Shown: piece by piece, positions 15,168 to 24,341 of the stretch
Numbering within the stretch: position 1 is the stretch's first letter
How the letters are laid out: each line of letters begins with the position of its first letter
Origin: Fidelibacterota bacterium
Lineage (GTDB): Bacteria; Fidelibacterota; UBA2242; JAFGTP01
Assembly: GCA_016934035.1 (NCBI GenBank)
Contig: JAFGTP010000064.1
Coordinates: 1-46,444 of the forward strand
Direction: 5' to 3'
DNA: 46,444 nucleotides
Program-made: the position numbers and the translations under genes
The notes under the pieces: generated by a model
Databases searched by the model: none
What the model was told of the DNA's origin: nothing
What the model saw: only the letters and a program-made list of their open reading frames with translations

Positions 15168-18140
15168 TTATTTAAGGATTTTTAGAAATAAAAGAATGTC
15201 TTTGATATTGTCTTCGTTATTTTTCATGGCCTGAAAAATCCGGGTTTCCAAATTTTGGGCTGTGTCAATTTTTTCCCGTCTTGATTTGGAAATGGGTTCC
15301 AGAATGGTTTCCAGGTATTTGGTCTGCAGCAAATCATCATCTGATACCATGATATGGTAGAGATCGCGTATATATTTTAAAAAATAATAATCCATAAAGA
15401 GCTGATTGAACTGTTCTTCCTTCTCTTTGACCTTGTTAGATATAACGGTAAAAAGTTTAGTCGAAATCGGGTCAGGAATTTTGTAATAGGCTTTTAGAAT
15501 AAAGAGAAAGTTTTCGAGGTCCCGCAATCCGCCGGGAGATTCCTTGATATCTACCGGCGGATCCGGGTGATGGAAAGAATTTCTGGAGGACATTTCTTCC
15601 AGCAATTGTTTGATGAAAAAATCCCGTTGATCAAAAATATAGGGGAAAACTATTTTATCATGAAAGGCTTGTGTAAAATGGGTGTTGCCGACGATCATTC
15701 TGGAACCCAGCAGTTGAGATTTTTCGATGAAAACGTTTTCGTCGGGATTTTCAAAAAGTTCGATCAGTTGGTCAAAAGTAGTGATATAATTTCTGAACCG
15801 GTCGGCAAATTTGTAGTGGGGCATAATAGAACGGCGAATAATGTGTTTGTTCATCTGCATGACAATTTCATTGGCAAAATTGATGATATCCCGGTCATTG
15901 GAATTGAGTAAAATGATCAGGTCGTAATCATCATCAAAAGCCTGGCTTCTGGCATGCCCCCCTGCAGTGTAGAGTGCCAATAAATCCCGGGTGACAGGTC
16001 TTTTTTCATGTTTGTTTAATACCTGTTCCCGGCAAAGTTCAAAAAGAATCTGCAGATAATTGTCGCTGAAAATCGTGAACTCCCGGTTGATGACGCCAAA
16101 AAAAGTACCGCTGATGGCATTGATTCCCAACCGCATAAATTCAAAATCGTAGTAGCTGTTTAGCTTTTCAATTCTTTCATCAATGCTGCTGAAATTATCA
16201 ATATTGCCCAACAATCCTTCTGTGATTTTTCGGAATTTTGTGGGGTTGGTAAAATCGATCAGAAAATTCTGGTAGGTATTAAAGACCCGGTACAGGAACC
16301 GCTTAAAGAAGTAACTGGAATTGTAATGCAATTTACAGAGGGCCAGTAACTTTTTCCGGGAACGGTTGACCTCGGCATCAATGATTGGAAGGTTTAGTAT
16401 GTCGAGCAGGTAGCGGACCAGGTCGTCGTTCAGCATGGATATGAAGTTGTACATTTTTTTGGGATAATAGTCCAGCACTTTTCCAAAGTTGCCAATATCC
16501 TGGAGCCTGGATTTGATATTATAGATAAAGCAGGCCATAAAATCCTGGCAGATTTGATTTTCAATGAAAAGGGGGTTTTTATCCTTGATCGAATTAAAAA
16601 GTGAAATCAGTGTATAGGGTGAGCGGGCGCCCCATTTGACATAGGCAGCATAAACTTTTTGAAGATCATCTTTGGATAGTTTTTTGAGGTCTTCTATAAA
16701 CTGTTCCAGAATAGTCGATTCGTTTCTGTCCATACTGAGAAGGATGTCGTCCCAAAAGCGGGTCCCGCTGAAGAAGCGAATGGATTTGATAAATTCCTGG
16801 GGCAGGTTTTTGTTTTGAAGAGAGTTATCTTTTTTTTCGGAATTAAAATAGGAGAAGACTGTGATTTTTGACAAATGCTTGGTGATGTGTTTGAGAATTC
16901 GTCTGGAATTATATTGGGACAACTTAACATGGTCCTGATAATGAATCAGCATTTGGGTGACGGCATCAGCATAAAAGGTGTTTTCATAGCCCATGTAGAA
17001 ACTGACCTTTTGCAGGTTTTCCAGCATGCCGTCTTCTTCCAGGCATATTTCTTCTTCCTGAACCACAAAGAGCTGGTACAAAAACCGAAAAGTTTCAATA
17101 AAGGTGAAGGAGCGATAAAGATTGTACAGATCGTCCTTGAGTTCCGGCATGGCCCCGATGAGAACGGTCAGAGCATCAAGGCTTGTTTTCTCATTGACAC
17201 CTTTCCAGGTGCGCAGGGCGAAGACCACAGCCTTTAACAAACGTAAAGCATCTTTTTTGGGATTGAGGATGTTTTCTTCCGGTTTTCTCATGATGAGGTC
17301 ATTCATCTCTCCCAACAGGCCGCGCAGATATCCCTCGTGGTATTTATTATCCAGATTTTCCCGGTAAAAGTAACGATCAATGATCTCAGTCTTGAATTCG
17401 TCATAAATAGAAAAATCACCGATAAAAGGAACGGCATTGAGCATTTCGCTGATCAGGACAAAACTGGTAATTTTTTTGTCCAGCAGATCGTGATATTCTG
17501 GAATGGCCGCAGAATATCCATACTCACCGACGTGTTCAGAAATATGAAAGTGAAGCGGAGAAGCATGTTTTAGCATTTCACGGTTGAGTTTTGCAAAGGC
17601 CCGGGTCAACATGTTCCGGCCTTCTTTCCCCCGGTCTATAACGCCCAGGTCGATATCATCCTGGTCCACTTTCGTGCCGACGCCGCAGACGACATAGGGC
17701 GGCGGAGTTTTCCCTTCCAGGAAAATATCCAGCAGGACTTTCATATAAGCCCCGGACAGCAGGCGAAAATCATCTCCGGTACGGCTTAAAAAGGAGTGAA
17801 AAACATTGTATTTATTGGTGGACGTGATGGAAAGTTTGAGATTCAGTACATCGACGGCCTTGAAATTGAGCATTAGAAATTGAATTGCGTAATAACAGCC
17901 TAAAAGATCCAGCACGGTTTCTTCGTCGGAAAGATAGGAGGCGATTTGGCGCATGCCTTTTTCCGGATTGTTGGAAAAGCGGTGAAGACGGGTCTGGTCC
18001 AAAGACCGTTTTTCTTCGATCAATGAAAAAAGTGTATCAAAGTGCTTTTCAATATAGACCAGGTATTTTTGATGGTGATTGCCAAAATCATTGACCCGGC
18101 TGAGGAATTCTATTGAAAAAGAGTTGATCTGGTTTTTCAT
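15168..18140 (-). CDS. Large GlnD-like protein with two nucleotidyltransferase-type signatures
   Basis: 990-residue cytoplasmic protein. The C-terminal part resembles the catalytic region of PII uridylyltransferases: GGHARSQAFDDDYDLIILLN (727-746) is a polymerase-beta-type motif with acidic residues in the metal-binding positions, and DIKESPGGLRDLENF (about 865-879) matches the GlnD linker motif KEGPGGLRD. A second, weaker signature GVGTKVDQDDIDLGVI lies at 153-168. Between them is a long helical region. I see no ACT domain and no clear HD domain, so it is not a standard GlnD (NT-HD-ACT-ACT). It begins 15 bases after korC. A role in nitrogen or 2-oxoglutarate signalling is a guess from position. 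Confidence 0.75.
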   Translation of the reverse strand: MKNQINSFSIEFLSRVNDFGNHHQKYLVYIEKHFDTLFSLIEEKRSLDQTRLHRFSNNPEKGMRQIASYLSDEETVLDLLGCYYAIQFLMLNFKAVDVLNLKLSITSTNKYNVFHSFLSRTGDDFRLLSGAYMKVLLDIFLEGKTPPPYVVCGVGTKVDQDDIDLGVIDRGKEGRNMLTRAFAKLNREMLKHASPLHFHISEHVGEYGYSAAIPEYHDLLDKKITSFVLISEMLNAVPFIGDFSIYDEFKTEIIDRYFYRENLDNKYHEGYLRGLLGEMNDLIMRKPEENILNPKKDALRLLKAVVFALRTWKGVNEKTSLDALTVLIGAMPELKDDLYNLYRSFTFIETFRFLYQLFVVQEEEICLEEDGMLENLQKVSFYMGYENTFYADAVTQMLIHYQDHVKLSQYNSRRILKHITKHLSKITVFSYFNSEKKDNSLQNKNLPQEFIKSIRFFSGTRFWDDILLSMDRNESTILEQFIEDLKKLSKDDLQKVYAAYVKWGARSPYTLISLFNSIKDKNPLFIENQICQDFMACFIYNIKSRLQDIGNFGKVLDYYPKKMYNFISMLNDDLVRYLLDILNLPIIDAEVNRSRKKLLALCKLHYNSSYFFKRFLYRVFNTYQNFLIDFTNPTKFRKITEGLLGNIDNFSSIDERIEKLNSYYDFEFMRLGINAISGTFFGVINREFTIFSDNYLQILFELCREQVLNKHEKRPVTRDLLALYTAGGHARSQAFDDDYDLIILLNSNDRDIINFANEIVMQMNKHIIRRSIMPHYKFADRFRNYITTFDQLIELFENPDENVFIEKSQLLGSRMIVGNTHFTQAFHDKIVFPYIFDQRDFFIKQLLEEMSSRNSFHHPDPPVDIKESPGGLRDLENFLFILKAYYKIPDPISTKLFTVISNKVKEKEEQFNQLFMDYYFLKYIRDLYHIMVSDDDLLQTKYLETILEPISKSRREKIDTAQNLETRIFQAMKNNEDNIKDILLFLKILK

Positions 18141-18155
18141 TGGACCAACTTGAAA

Positions 18156-18725
18156 TCAGGAATTTTTATTCAACCATTCTTCAGCCAGATTGATACCTTC
18201 GGCAAGGGCTTTCAGATTGATCTCTTCTGTTCCTTTGGGCACCCGGGCCTTGATGGCATGTTGAACTGATTCAAGTGAAACGATATTGGAAATTTTAACA
18301 ATGATTCCCAGGGCTATAATATTGGCTACAATGAATTTTCCCAATCTTTCGGAAGCAGACTGAATAATGGGTATCTGTATCACTCTGAAATTGCCTTCTG
18401 GAACATGTGTGACCAGTTGAGAATCAACGATCAGGGTACCATTTTCATTGAGATCGGCAATGTATTTATCACAGGCTTCCTGGGTCAGTGCCAATAAGAT
18501 ATCAATATTTTCAGCCTTGGGATAGTCAATATCGCCATCGGAGATGATCACTTCCGAACGACTGGCGCCGCCGCGGGCTTCGGGCCCATAAGACTGGCTT
18601 TGAGTTGCGTTTAAACCTTCATAGATTGCAGCTGCTTCAGCCAGAACTTTTCCAACCAAGATAAGGCCTTGTCCACCTGAACCGCTTAATCGTATTTCGT
18701 ATCTGAATGACATTGATTGCTCCAA
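18156..18725 (-). CDS. korC: 2-oxoglutarate:ferredoxin oxidoreductase, gamma subunit
   Basis: 189-residue gamma subunit of the 2-oxoacid:ferredoxin oxidoreductase family. The family motif GSGGQGLILVGKVLAEA lies near 11-27, followed by QSYGPEARGGASRSEV. The gene follows korB by three bases. With KorA, B and D it forms the enzyme converting 2-oxoglutarate, CoA and oxidised ferredoxin to succinyl-CoA, CO2 and reduced ferredoxin (or the reductive reverse). The four-subunit DABC order is common in anaerobes. Confidence 0.92.
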   Translation of the reverse strand: MEQSMSFRYEIRLSGSGGQGLILVGKVLAEAAAIYEGLNATQSQSYGPEARGGASRSEVIISDGDIDYPKAENIDILLALTQEACDKYIADLNENGTLIVDSQLVTHVPEGNFRVIQIPIIQSASERLGKFIVANIIALGIIVKISNIVSLESVQHAIKARVPKGTEEINLKALAEGINLAEEWLNKNS

Positions 18726-18728
18726 TCT

Positions 18729-19541
18729 TTATTTTTTTGAATTTTGTTTGACGATTGAATAGTTTTCTGTGTAGTCTGGTATGTTGCGATCCACAAACAC
18801 TCCGGTCACCAGTTTTCCCTGGAGTTCTTCATCGGACATATCTTTGGCCTTTTCAATTGGTACCATGTTATCTTTCTGATAAAGCAACATATCAACGCCG
18901 CGACGTCCGGTTTCTTTATTCATTTTTCCGTAGGAAGTGGGGCAATTGGAGTAGGCCTCAACCACGGAGAAACCTTTTTTGAGGAAACAGGCTTTGATAT
19001 ATTGGTCCATTTTTGCAACATGGAAGGTGGTTGTCCGGGCAACATAGGAAGCGCCGGCAGCTTCAGCCAGCCGACTTATATCAAAAGCAGAGTCGGGATT
19101 TCCGTAGGGTGTAGTGGTGGATTTTTTCAATGTTGGCGTTGTGGGAGAACATTGCCCGCCTGTCATTCCGTATATTCTGTTGTTAAAAACGATGACATTG
19201 ATGTCCAGGTTTCTGCGGGCTGCATGGATGAAGTGGTTTCCGCCAATAGCTGTAGCGTCACCGTCCCCGGTAACAACGATGACATGCAATTTGGGGTTGG
19301 CCAGTTTTAAGCCTGTGGCAAAAGCAATGGCCCGGCCATGAGTTGTATGAAGGGTATTGAAATCAACATAGCCTGGAGTTCTGCCGGAGCAACCGATTCC
19401 TGAGATCAGTGCGATATTGTCTTTCTCCCACCCAAGAGTGTCGATTGTACGCAAAATTGATTTTAAGATAATGCCATGTCCGCATCCGTCGCACCAGATG
19501 TGAGGCATTTTATCTTTTCTGAGATACTGTAGATAATCCAT
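18729..19541 (-). CDS. korB: 2-oxoglutarate:ferredoxin oxidoreductase, beta subunit (TPP-binding)
   Basis: 270-residue beta subunit. It binds thiamine diphosphate through GDGDATAIGG and the following INVIVFNN stretch, and a [4Fe-4S] cluster through C17 and C20 (WCDGCGHG), C51 (GIGCSGR) and a C-terminal cysteine in SNCPTSYG. The GMTGGQCSPTTP segment is typical of KorB-type subunits and supports 2-oxoglutarate over pyruvate as substrate, although the substrate cannot be proved from sequence. Two-base gap to korA. Confidence 0.94.
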   Translation of the reverse strand: MDYLQYLRKDKMPHIWCDGCGHGIILKSILRTIDTLGWEKDNIALISGIGCSGRTPGYVDFNTLHTTHGRAIAFATGLKLANPKLHVIVVTGDGDATAIGGNHFIHAARRNLDINVIVFNNRIYGMTGGQCSPTTPTLKKSTTTPYGNPDSAFDISRLAEAAGASYVARTTTFHVAKMDQYIKACFLKKGFSVVEAYSNCPTSYGKMNKETGRRGVDMLLYQKDNMVPIEKAKDMSDEELQGKLVTGVFVDRNIPDYTENYSIVKQNSKK

Positions 19542-19543
19542 GT

Positions 19544-20686
19544 TTATCCCTGTGTTATTACTTTATGAATTTCTGACGGTTTGATAGATTCGCCATTGAT
19601 TCGGTTTAATTTAATAATCGGAATGCGTCGATTGGTTGCCCATTCCACTTCATGAGCAATCTGTCCCAGATTCAATTCCGGCACAATGATTTTTTTTGCA
19701 TTTCTCATGGCTTGCTGGATTTCTTTTTCCGGGAAAGGCCAGATGGTTTTGAGAACCAGCAATCCGACCTTGTGGCCCTCTTCACGGGCGGTGATCATGG
19801 CCCTGTTGGCTGACCTGGCAGAAGATCCATAGGCGATTATCAGGGTTTCCATTTCATAGTCGATGTGAATTTCTTCAACTTCAACAATATCGTCTCTGTT
19901 TTTTTCTATTTTGTCATTAAGGCGGGCGAGCATAAGGGCGGCTTTGTCTGAATCATTGGTCGGAAAACCGGTTTCATCATGCACCAAACCGGTGACATGG
20001 TATCGGTAGCCTTCGCCAAAATTAGCCATTGGTGGAACCAATGAAGCTGTGGATTCATAGGGCAGATATTTTTCCGGTGATACAGTGGGTTTCTGACGAT
20101 TGATGATTTCAATGCTGCCTGGTTCCGGAAGTTCAATTTTTTCGGTCAGGTGTCCGATCAGTTCATCGGTTAGCAAAATGACGGGAGTTCTGTATTTTTC
20201 CGAAAGGTTGAAGGCGCGCAGGGTCAATCGGTAGGTGTCACTGACTGAGGTAGGGCATAGGGCTATAATGGGATGGTCTCCGTGGGTGCCCCATCTTGCC
20301 TGCATCACATCGGCCTGGGCTACATGGGTCGGAAGTCCGGTACTGGGGCCGCCTCGTTGTACATTGACGACAACACAGGGAATTTCAGCCATAGCGGCAA
20401 AGCCTAGGTTTTCCTGTTTGAGGGAAAAGCCGGGGCCGCTGGTTGCGGTCATGGCTTTTGCTCCTCCAAGAGAAGCGCCGATAATGGCTCCCATGGAGGC
20501 GATTTCATCTTCCATTTGTATAAAATTACCGCCCACCATTGGAAGCCGGTAACTCAGCACTTCCGCTATTTCTGTGGAAGGGGTAATCGGATAACCGGCA
20601 AAGAAAGTGCATCCTGCTGCTATGGCAGCTTCCGCACAGGCGGTATTGCCCTGTATCATTTTTATATTTTTCTTTGGTTCGCTCAC
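19544..20686 (-). CDS. korA: 2-oxoglutarate:ferredoxin oxidoreductase, alpha subunit
   Basis: 380-residue alpha subunit. The N-terminal pyrimidine-binding region shows GCTFFAGYPITPSTEIAE and MEDEIASMGAIIGASLGGAK; the TATSGPGFSLKQE segment follows, all typical of KorA. The C-terminal half holds the transketolase-C-like domain (IAYGSSARSANRAM). At 380 residues and without an N-terminal gamma fusion, it is the separate-subunit form, consistent with a stand-alone korC. Fifteen bases separate it from the ferredoxin gene upstream. Confidence 0.94.
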   Translation of the reverse strand: MSEPKKNIKMIQGNTACAEAAIAAGCTFFAGYPITPSTEIAEVLSYRLPMVGGNFIQMEDEIASMGAIIGASLGGAKAMTATSGPGFSLKQENLGFAAMAEIPCVVVNVQRGGPSTGLPTHVAQADVMQARWGTHGDHPIIALCPTSVSDTYRLTLRAFNLSEKYRTPVILLTDELIGHLTEKIELPEPGSIEIINRQKPTVSPEKYLPYESTASLVPPMANFGEGYRYHVTGLVHDETGFPTNDSDKAALMLARLNDKIEKNRDDIVEVEEIHIDYEMETLIIAYGSSARSANRAMITAREEGHKVGLLVLKTIWPFPEKEIQQAMRNAKKIIVPELNLGQIAHEVEWATNRRIPIIKLNRINGESIKPSEIHKVITQG

Positions 20687-20701
20687 GAATTCTCCATTGG
20701 T

Positions 20702-20917
20702 TTATTCATTATCATTGGTTTCAATTGGTGTTACAGTTATGGCAAAATCGGGACAGAGCTTTTCACACTGCAGACAGCCAATACAATCATTGGAATCTCT
20801 GACTGATGAGTAGAAATGGTCCATGACAAATACTTTTTTGGGACAGATCTGAACACAGATTTCACAGCTCTTGCACCATTCTTGTTTGACGACAACCTTA
20901 AATTTTTTCTTTTTCAT
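20702..20917 (-). CDS. korD: 2-oxoglutarate:ferredoxin oxidoreductase, delta subunit (2[4Fe-4S] ferredoxin)
   Basis: 71-residue ferredoxin with two four-cysteine motifs, CKSCEICVQICPKK and CIGCLQCEKLCPD. It is the first gene of korDABC and carries electrons out of the TPP subunit to free ferredoxin. In the 77 bases upstream, TTGACA (complement of 20969-20974) could be a -35 element, but the matching -10 is poor (TTTGAT at an 18-base spacing). Confidence 0.93.
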   Translation of the reverse strand: MKKKKFKVVVKQEWCKSCEICVQICPKKVFVMDHFYSSVRDSNDCIGCLQCEKLCPDFAITVTPIETNDNE

Positions 20918-20994
20918 TTAAGTCTCTTGTTTTTAATTAATAACATCAAAAAATTAGGCTTATGTGAATGTCAATATCCATGCCAGAAAAGGTT

Positions 20995-21924
20995 TTACCG
21001 AAAATAAATGTATTCGTTCCGGGCCGTGTCGATTTTGAATTTTCCGCCAACAGGCATGGTAAATCTTTGTTTTACATGGCCATATGCAAAATTTGTAATG
21101 ATTGGAATGTCAACCTCGGGAAGAGTGTCCTGTAGCAATTCTTCCAGAGTAAAGTTTTTTCGGTCTTTTTCTTTGAAAGCACCTGAGAATTTTCCGATAA
21201 TAAGTCCTGAAATTTTGTGAAAAACGCCATGCAATTTGAGGTATTGCAGAAATTTATCAATTTTATAGGCCGGCTCTCCGACATCCTCTATGAACAAGAT
21301 AGCGCCTTCCAGATCCGGGAGGTAGGTAGTCCCCAGAAGAGGGGTGATCAGAGAGAAGCATCCGCCGATGAGATTACCCCGGGCTTGGCCCTGGCGAAAA
21401 ATTTTTATCGGGTCATCGGCAGGATTTTGAAAATTCAATTGGCCATTGTTCAATGTGAGAACTTTCCAGAGCCAATTTTCTGAAAATTGGGAAAAGTCAT
21501 TGCCCATCTCAGAGGCCACCATTGGGCCTGAGTAAGTGACCCACCCCAGTTTTTTCAGCAGGCTCAATTGCAGGGCTGTGATGTCGGAATATCCGACAAG
21601 GGTTTTGGGTGGAATGGATTTAAGTTTTTCATAATCAATTTTATCAATGATGCGCAACAGTCCGTAGCCGCCACGAACACAAAAGATATGGTGGATTTCT
21701 GAATCCAGCAGAAAATCCTGCAGATGACGGACGCGAATTTCATCAGGTGCGGCCAAGTATTTATAGGCGCGATTGAGATGCGGGGATAATTTGATTTGAT
21801 ACCCCTGTTTTTTTAGGTATTCCAGGCCTAGTTGGGTTGATTTGCGTTTGGCGGCACTGGCTGGAGCGATTATGCCGATTGTATCGCCCTGCTTGATTGG
21901 GTTGGGTGTTTGATAAGTTTTCAT
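20995..21924 (-). CDS. LD-carboxypeptidase (peptidase family S66, LdcA/MccF-like)
   Basis: 309-residue serine peptidase. The catalytic serine is S113 in LVGYSDITAL; glutamate E213 in FIEDVGEPAYK and histidine H283 in FAYGHVKQRF complete the Ser-Glu-His triad. FCVRGGYGLLRIID (81-94) is the family's N-terminal hallmark. Members cleave the L,D-bond of murein tetrapeptides during peptidoglycan recycling, or related peptide adducts. There is no signal peptide, so it acts in the cytoplasm. It lies upstream of korD on the same strand, but the 77-base gap leaves cotranscription uncertain. Confidence 0.93.
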   Translation of the reverse strand: MKTYQTPNPIKQGDTIGIIAPASAAKRKSTQLGLEYLKKQGYQIKLSPHLNRAYKYLAAPDEIRVRHLQDFLLDSEIHHIFCVRGGYGLLRIIDKIDYEKLKSIPPKTLVGYSDITALQLSLLKKLGWVTYSGPMVASEMGNDFSQFSENWLWKVLTLNNGQLNFQNPADDPIKIFRQGQARGNLIGGCFSLITPLLGTTYLPDLEGAILFIEDVGEPAYKIDKFLQYLKLHGVFHKISGLIIGKFSGAFKEKDRKNFTLEELLQDTLPEVDIPIITNFAYGHVKQRFTMPVGGKFKIDTARNEYIYFR

Positions 21925-22065
21925 GGTTTCGCTTGGTTTTTAATTAACAAAATCTCCTCCCATAGTTTAACCATTGTGAGGATTATTTGAAATTCTATTT
22001 TCTGAATTTGATTTTAAAATTGGATATACTAACTTCCAAAAGTTTTTTATAACGGGAATTTTATT

Positions 22066-23166
22066 TTGAATTGTAAAAAAATCTTAATATCTGTCTTCTT
22101 TTTGAGTATAAAATTAATGGCCTGGAAACCACTTCAGGATCCGATGCTGGATTCAGCCATGCATGCCATGCACAATCTGAATTATGAGCGCAGTTTGGCG
22201 ATTTTTCGTGAAATGGAAGGCAATATCTATGCACCTCTGGGAAAATTACTGGTGGAATGGTATCGGGGTGTGGGCCTATACGGCCATAATTTTGACAAGA
22301 AAATATTGATCGGTCAGAGTGACGAGTTGATAGCCTTTTATGAAAAGGCCCTCAAGGAGAACCCTGATAGTACTGAATTGAATCTTTGTGCCGCCCTGGC
22401 CATCGGCTTTAAATCCAGGATTATGGTCAGTGACCACAATTCATTTTTTGTCATGCTGAATGGTATTGAATCCTTGAAATATTTACGACGTGTGGATGAA
22501 CTGTCGACAGACAATCCTGACCTGGAATTCAGCAAAGGGGTTTTTGAATATTATATTTCCAAATATCCCGGTATTATTCAATATTTTGCCAACCTGCTAC
22601 TGGATACAACAGGTGACCGGGAGTCCGGAAGGGCCCGTATGCACCGGGCTGCGGAATCTGAAGGTTTTTTGAAATATGATGCCAATTTTCTGTTGGCATT
22701 TTTGTATTTATATATTGAGAATAACCCGGACAAAGCCCGAGAATTCATTGATCTGCTGGTCCGGGAATTTCCGAAAAATCCAAATTATCATTTTTTGAAA
22801 ACTTTTTACTTTTTGCAAAGGGACCAGACAGAGGCCGCTGAACTGAGCTATGAGCAGTTTATCAATTCCATCGATGTCAACTGCCCATATTATCTTCATG
22901 AATTTCGAAACAGAAAAGATTTTCTAGCAGCTTTGATTGCCTTAAAAAAGCAAGACCTTAAAAAAGCCTATGGTTTATTTCAAAGTTTTCTTGAAAACTA
23001 TGGATTGGAACTGGAGCACCTCAAAGCCATTGCTCTGCTGGAGCAGGGGAAAATTCAGGATTTTTGGGGAAACTCCAAAGAAGCCAGAAAATTTTATAAA
23101 GCGGTGATTAAGGTGGGCAACAATACTTATCCGATTCATGATGCAGAGGTGCTATTAAAACGATGA
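22066..23166 (+). CDS. Secreted or membrane-attached TPR-like helical-repeat protein
   Basis: 366 residues of predicted helical repeats resembling TPR motifs (for example NYERSLAIFREMEG near 39-52 and the NPDKAREFIDLL and DLKKAYGLFQSFL units). I do not recognise a specific family. The TTG start at 22066 gives a short hydrophobic signal-like N-terminus (KKILISVFFLSIKLMAW); the next in-frame ATG at the MAWKP position would remove it, so TTG is preferred. Upstream AACGGGA is only a weak ribosome-binding site. It overlaps mutY by four bases. It could be a periplasmic scaffold or lipoprotein-like factor, but no lipobox is visible. Confidence 0.75.
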   Translation: MNCKKILISVFFLSIKLMAWKPLQDPMLDSAMHAMHNLNYERSLAIFREMEGNIYAPLGKLLVEWYRGVGLYGHNFDKKILIGQSDELIAFYEKALKENPDSTELNLCAALAIGFKSRIMVSDHNSFFVMLNGIESLKYLRRVDELSTDNPDLEFSKGVFEYYISKYPGIIQYFANLLLDTTGDRESGRARMHRAAESEGFLKYDANFLLAFLYLYIENNPDKAREFIDLLVREFPKNPNYHFLKTFYFLQRDQTEAAELSYEQFINSIDVNCPYYLHEFRNRKDFLAALIALKKQDLKKAYGLFQSFLENYGLELEHLKAIALLEQGKIQDFWGNSKEARKFYKAVIKVGNNTYPIHDAEVLLKR

Positions 23167-24227
23167 AGGAAAAAAGGATTGTGGAATTTCAAAATAAACT
23201 TTTGAACTGGTTTTACCAGGACCAGAGAAATTTGCCCTGGCGTCAAAGTTCCGACCCCTATCTTATCTGGATTTCCGAAGCGATGCTTCAGCAGACCCAG
23301 GTCAATACCGTCATCCCCTACTATCAGCGATTTGTTCATGAATTCCCGGTCGTTAGAGCCCTAGCGGAAGCTGATCTTGAAAAAGTATTAAAAATGTGGG
23401 AAGGCCTGGGATATTACAGTCGGGCAAGAAATCTGCATAAAGCAGCAAAGATGATTGTTCATGATTTTGAAGGAAAAATTCCATCCGATTATGAAATGAT
23501 TCGGAAACTACCCGGTGTTGGGGATTATATTTCAGCGGCGGTATTGTCTATTGCATTTCAAAAACCCTTTGCTGTTGTTGACGGCAATGTCAAAAGGGTC
23601 CTGGCACGGTTATATTGTCTGGACAGGCCAGTCAATGATACTCAAAACAAAAAGGTTTTTCAGGACAAGGCTTTTTGTTTGTTAAATCTTGAAAAACCCG
23701 GTGACCACAACCAGGCCATGATGGAATTGGGCGCCCTGGTTTGTAAACCTAAAAAACCGGATTGTGAAGGATGTGCTGTCCAAGAATTTTGTTGTGCCTT
23801 GAAAGCTGGTGAGGTGTTGAATTTTCCCCGGCAACTCATAAAAGCCCAAACGCCCTTATATCACATTGCTGTGGGTGTTGTCTATAAAGATGACAAAATG
23901 CTGATTACCAAGCGTAAAGAGGAGGGTTTGCTGGGCGGGCTGTGGGAATTTCCCGGTGGAAAGCGGAATCCCGGGGAATCTGCTGAAGATGGCTGTATCC
24001 GAGAAATTAAAGAGGAAACCGGTCTGGAAGTTTCAGTTATTAAACCTTTGAAGACAATCAGGCATGCCTATACTCATTTTCGCATTTTGATGGATGTATT
24101 TATTTGCAAATATATTTCCGGAGAAGTTTGTCTGAGAGGGCCGGTGGATTATCGCTGGATCACAAGAGAAGAGATTCCTGATTATCCTTTTCCGAAATCC
24201 AATCATAAGTTTATGGGATTGCTTTGA
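23163..24227 (+). CDS. mutY: A/G-specific adenine glycosylase MutY with intact Nudix domain
   Basis: 354-residue base-excision repair enzyme that removes adenine paired with 8-oxoguanine. Catalytic E39 is in SEAMLQQTQ; helix-hairpin-helix LPGVGDYISAA spans 116-126; catalytic D140 is in VVDGNVKRV. The [4Fe-4S] ligands are C194-x6-C201-x2-C204-x5-C210. The C-terminal domain (about 235-354), which in MutY normally recognises 8-oxoG and lacks hydrolase residues, here fits the full Nudix box Gx5Ex7REUxEExGU at 266-288. It may therefore also hydrolyse an oxidised nucleotide, or may simply retain ancestral residues. The gene is translationally coupled to 22066. Confidence 0.95.
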   Translation: MKEKRIVEFQNKLLNWFYQDQRNLPWRQSSDPYLIWISEAMLQQTQVNTVIPYYQRFVHEFPVVRALAEADLEKVLKMWEGLGYYSRARNLHKAAKMIVHDFEGKIPSDYEMIRKLPGVGDYISAAVLSIAFQKPFAVVDGNVKRVLARLYCLDRPVNDTQNKKVFQDKAFCLLNLEKPGDHNQAMMELGALVCKPKKPDCEGCAVQEFCCALKAGEVLNFPRQLIKAQTPLYHIAVGVVYKDDKMLITKRKEEGLLGGLWEFPGGKRNPGESAEDGCIREIKEETGLEVSVIKPLKTIRHAYTHFRILMDVFICKYISGEVCLRGPVDYRWITREEIPDYPFPKSNHKFMGLL

Positions 24228-24283
24228 CCCGGATTCAGCCTGCTAATTATTGCTGAAAACGGCATTGTATCAAAATTTAAAAA

Positions 24284-24312
24284 AAAAGAGCAGGATTGTG
24301 TCCTGCTCTTTT
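24284..24312. terminator. Bidirectional rho-independent terminator between mutY and nifJ
   Basis: Perfect 12-bp stem (AAAAGAGCAGGA at 24284-24295, TCCTGCTCTTTT at 24301-24312) around a TTGTG loop. A-rich on one side and T-rich on the other, it can end both the + strand mutY transcript and the - strand nifJ transcript. Confidence 0.9.
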
Positions 24313-24341
24313 CACTTATTTTTACTGATTAATTCAAAGGA

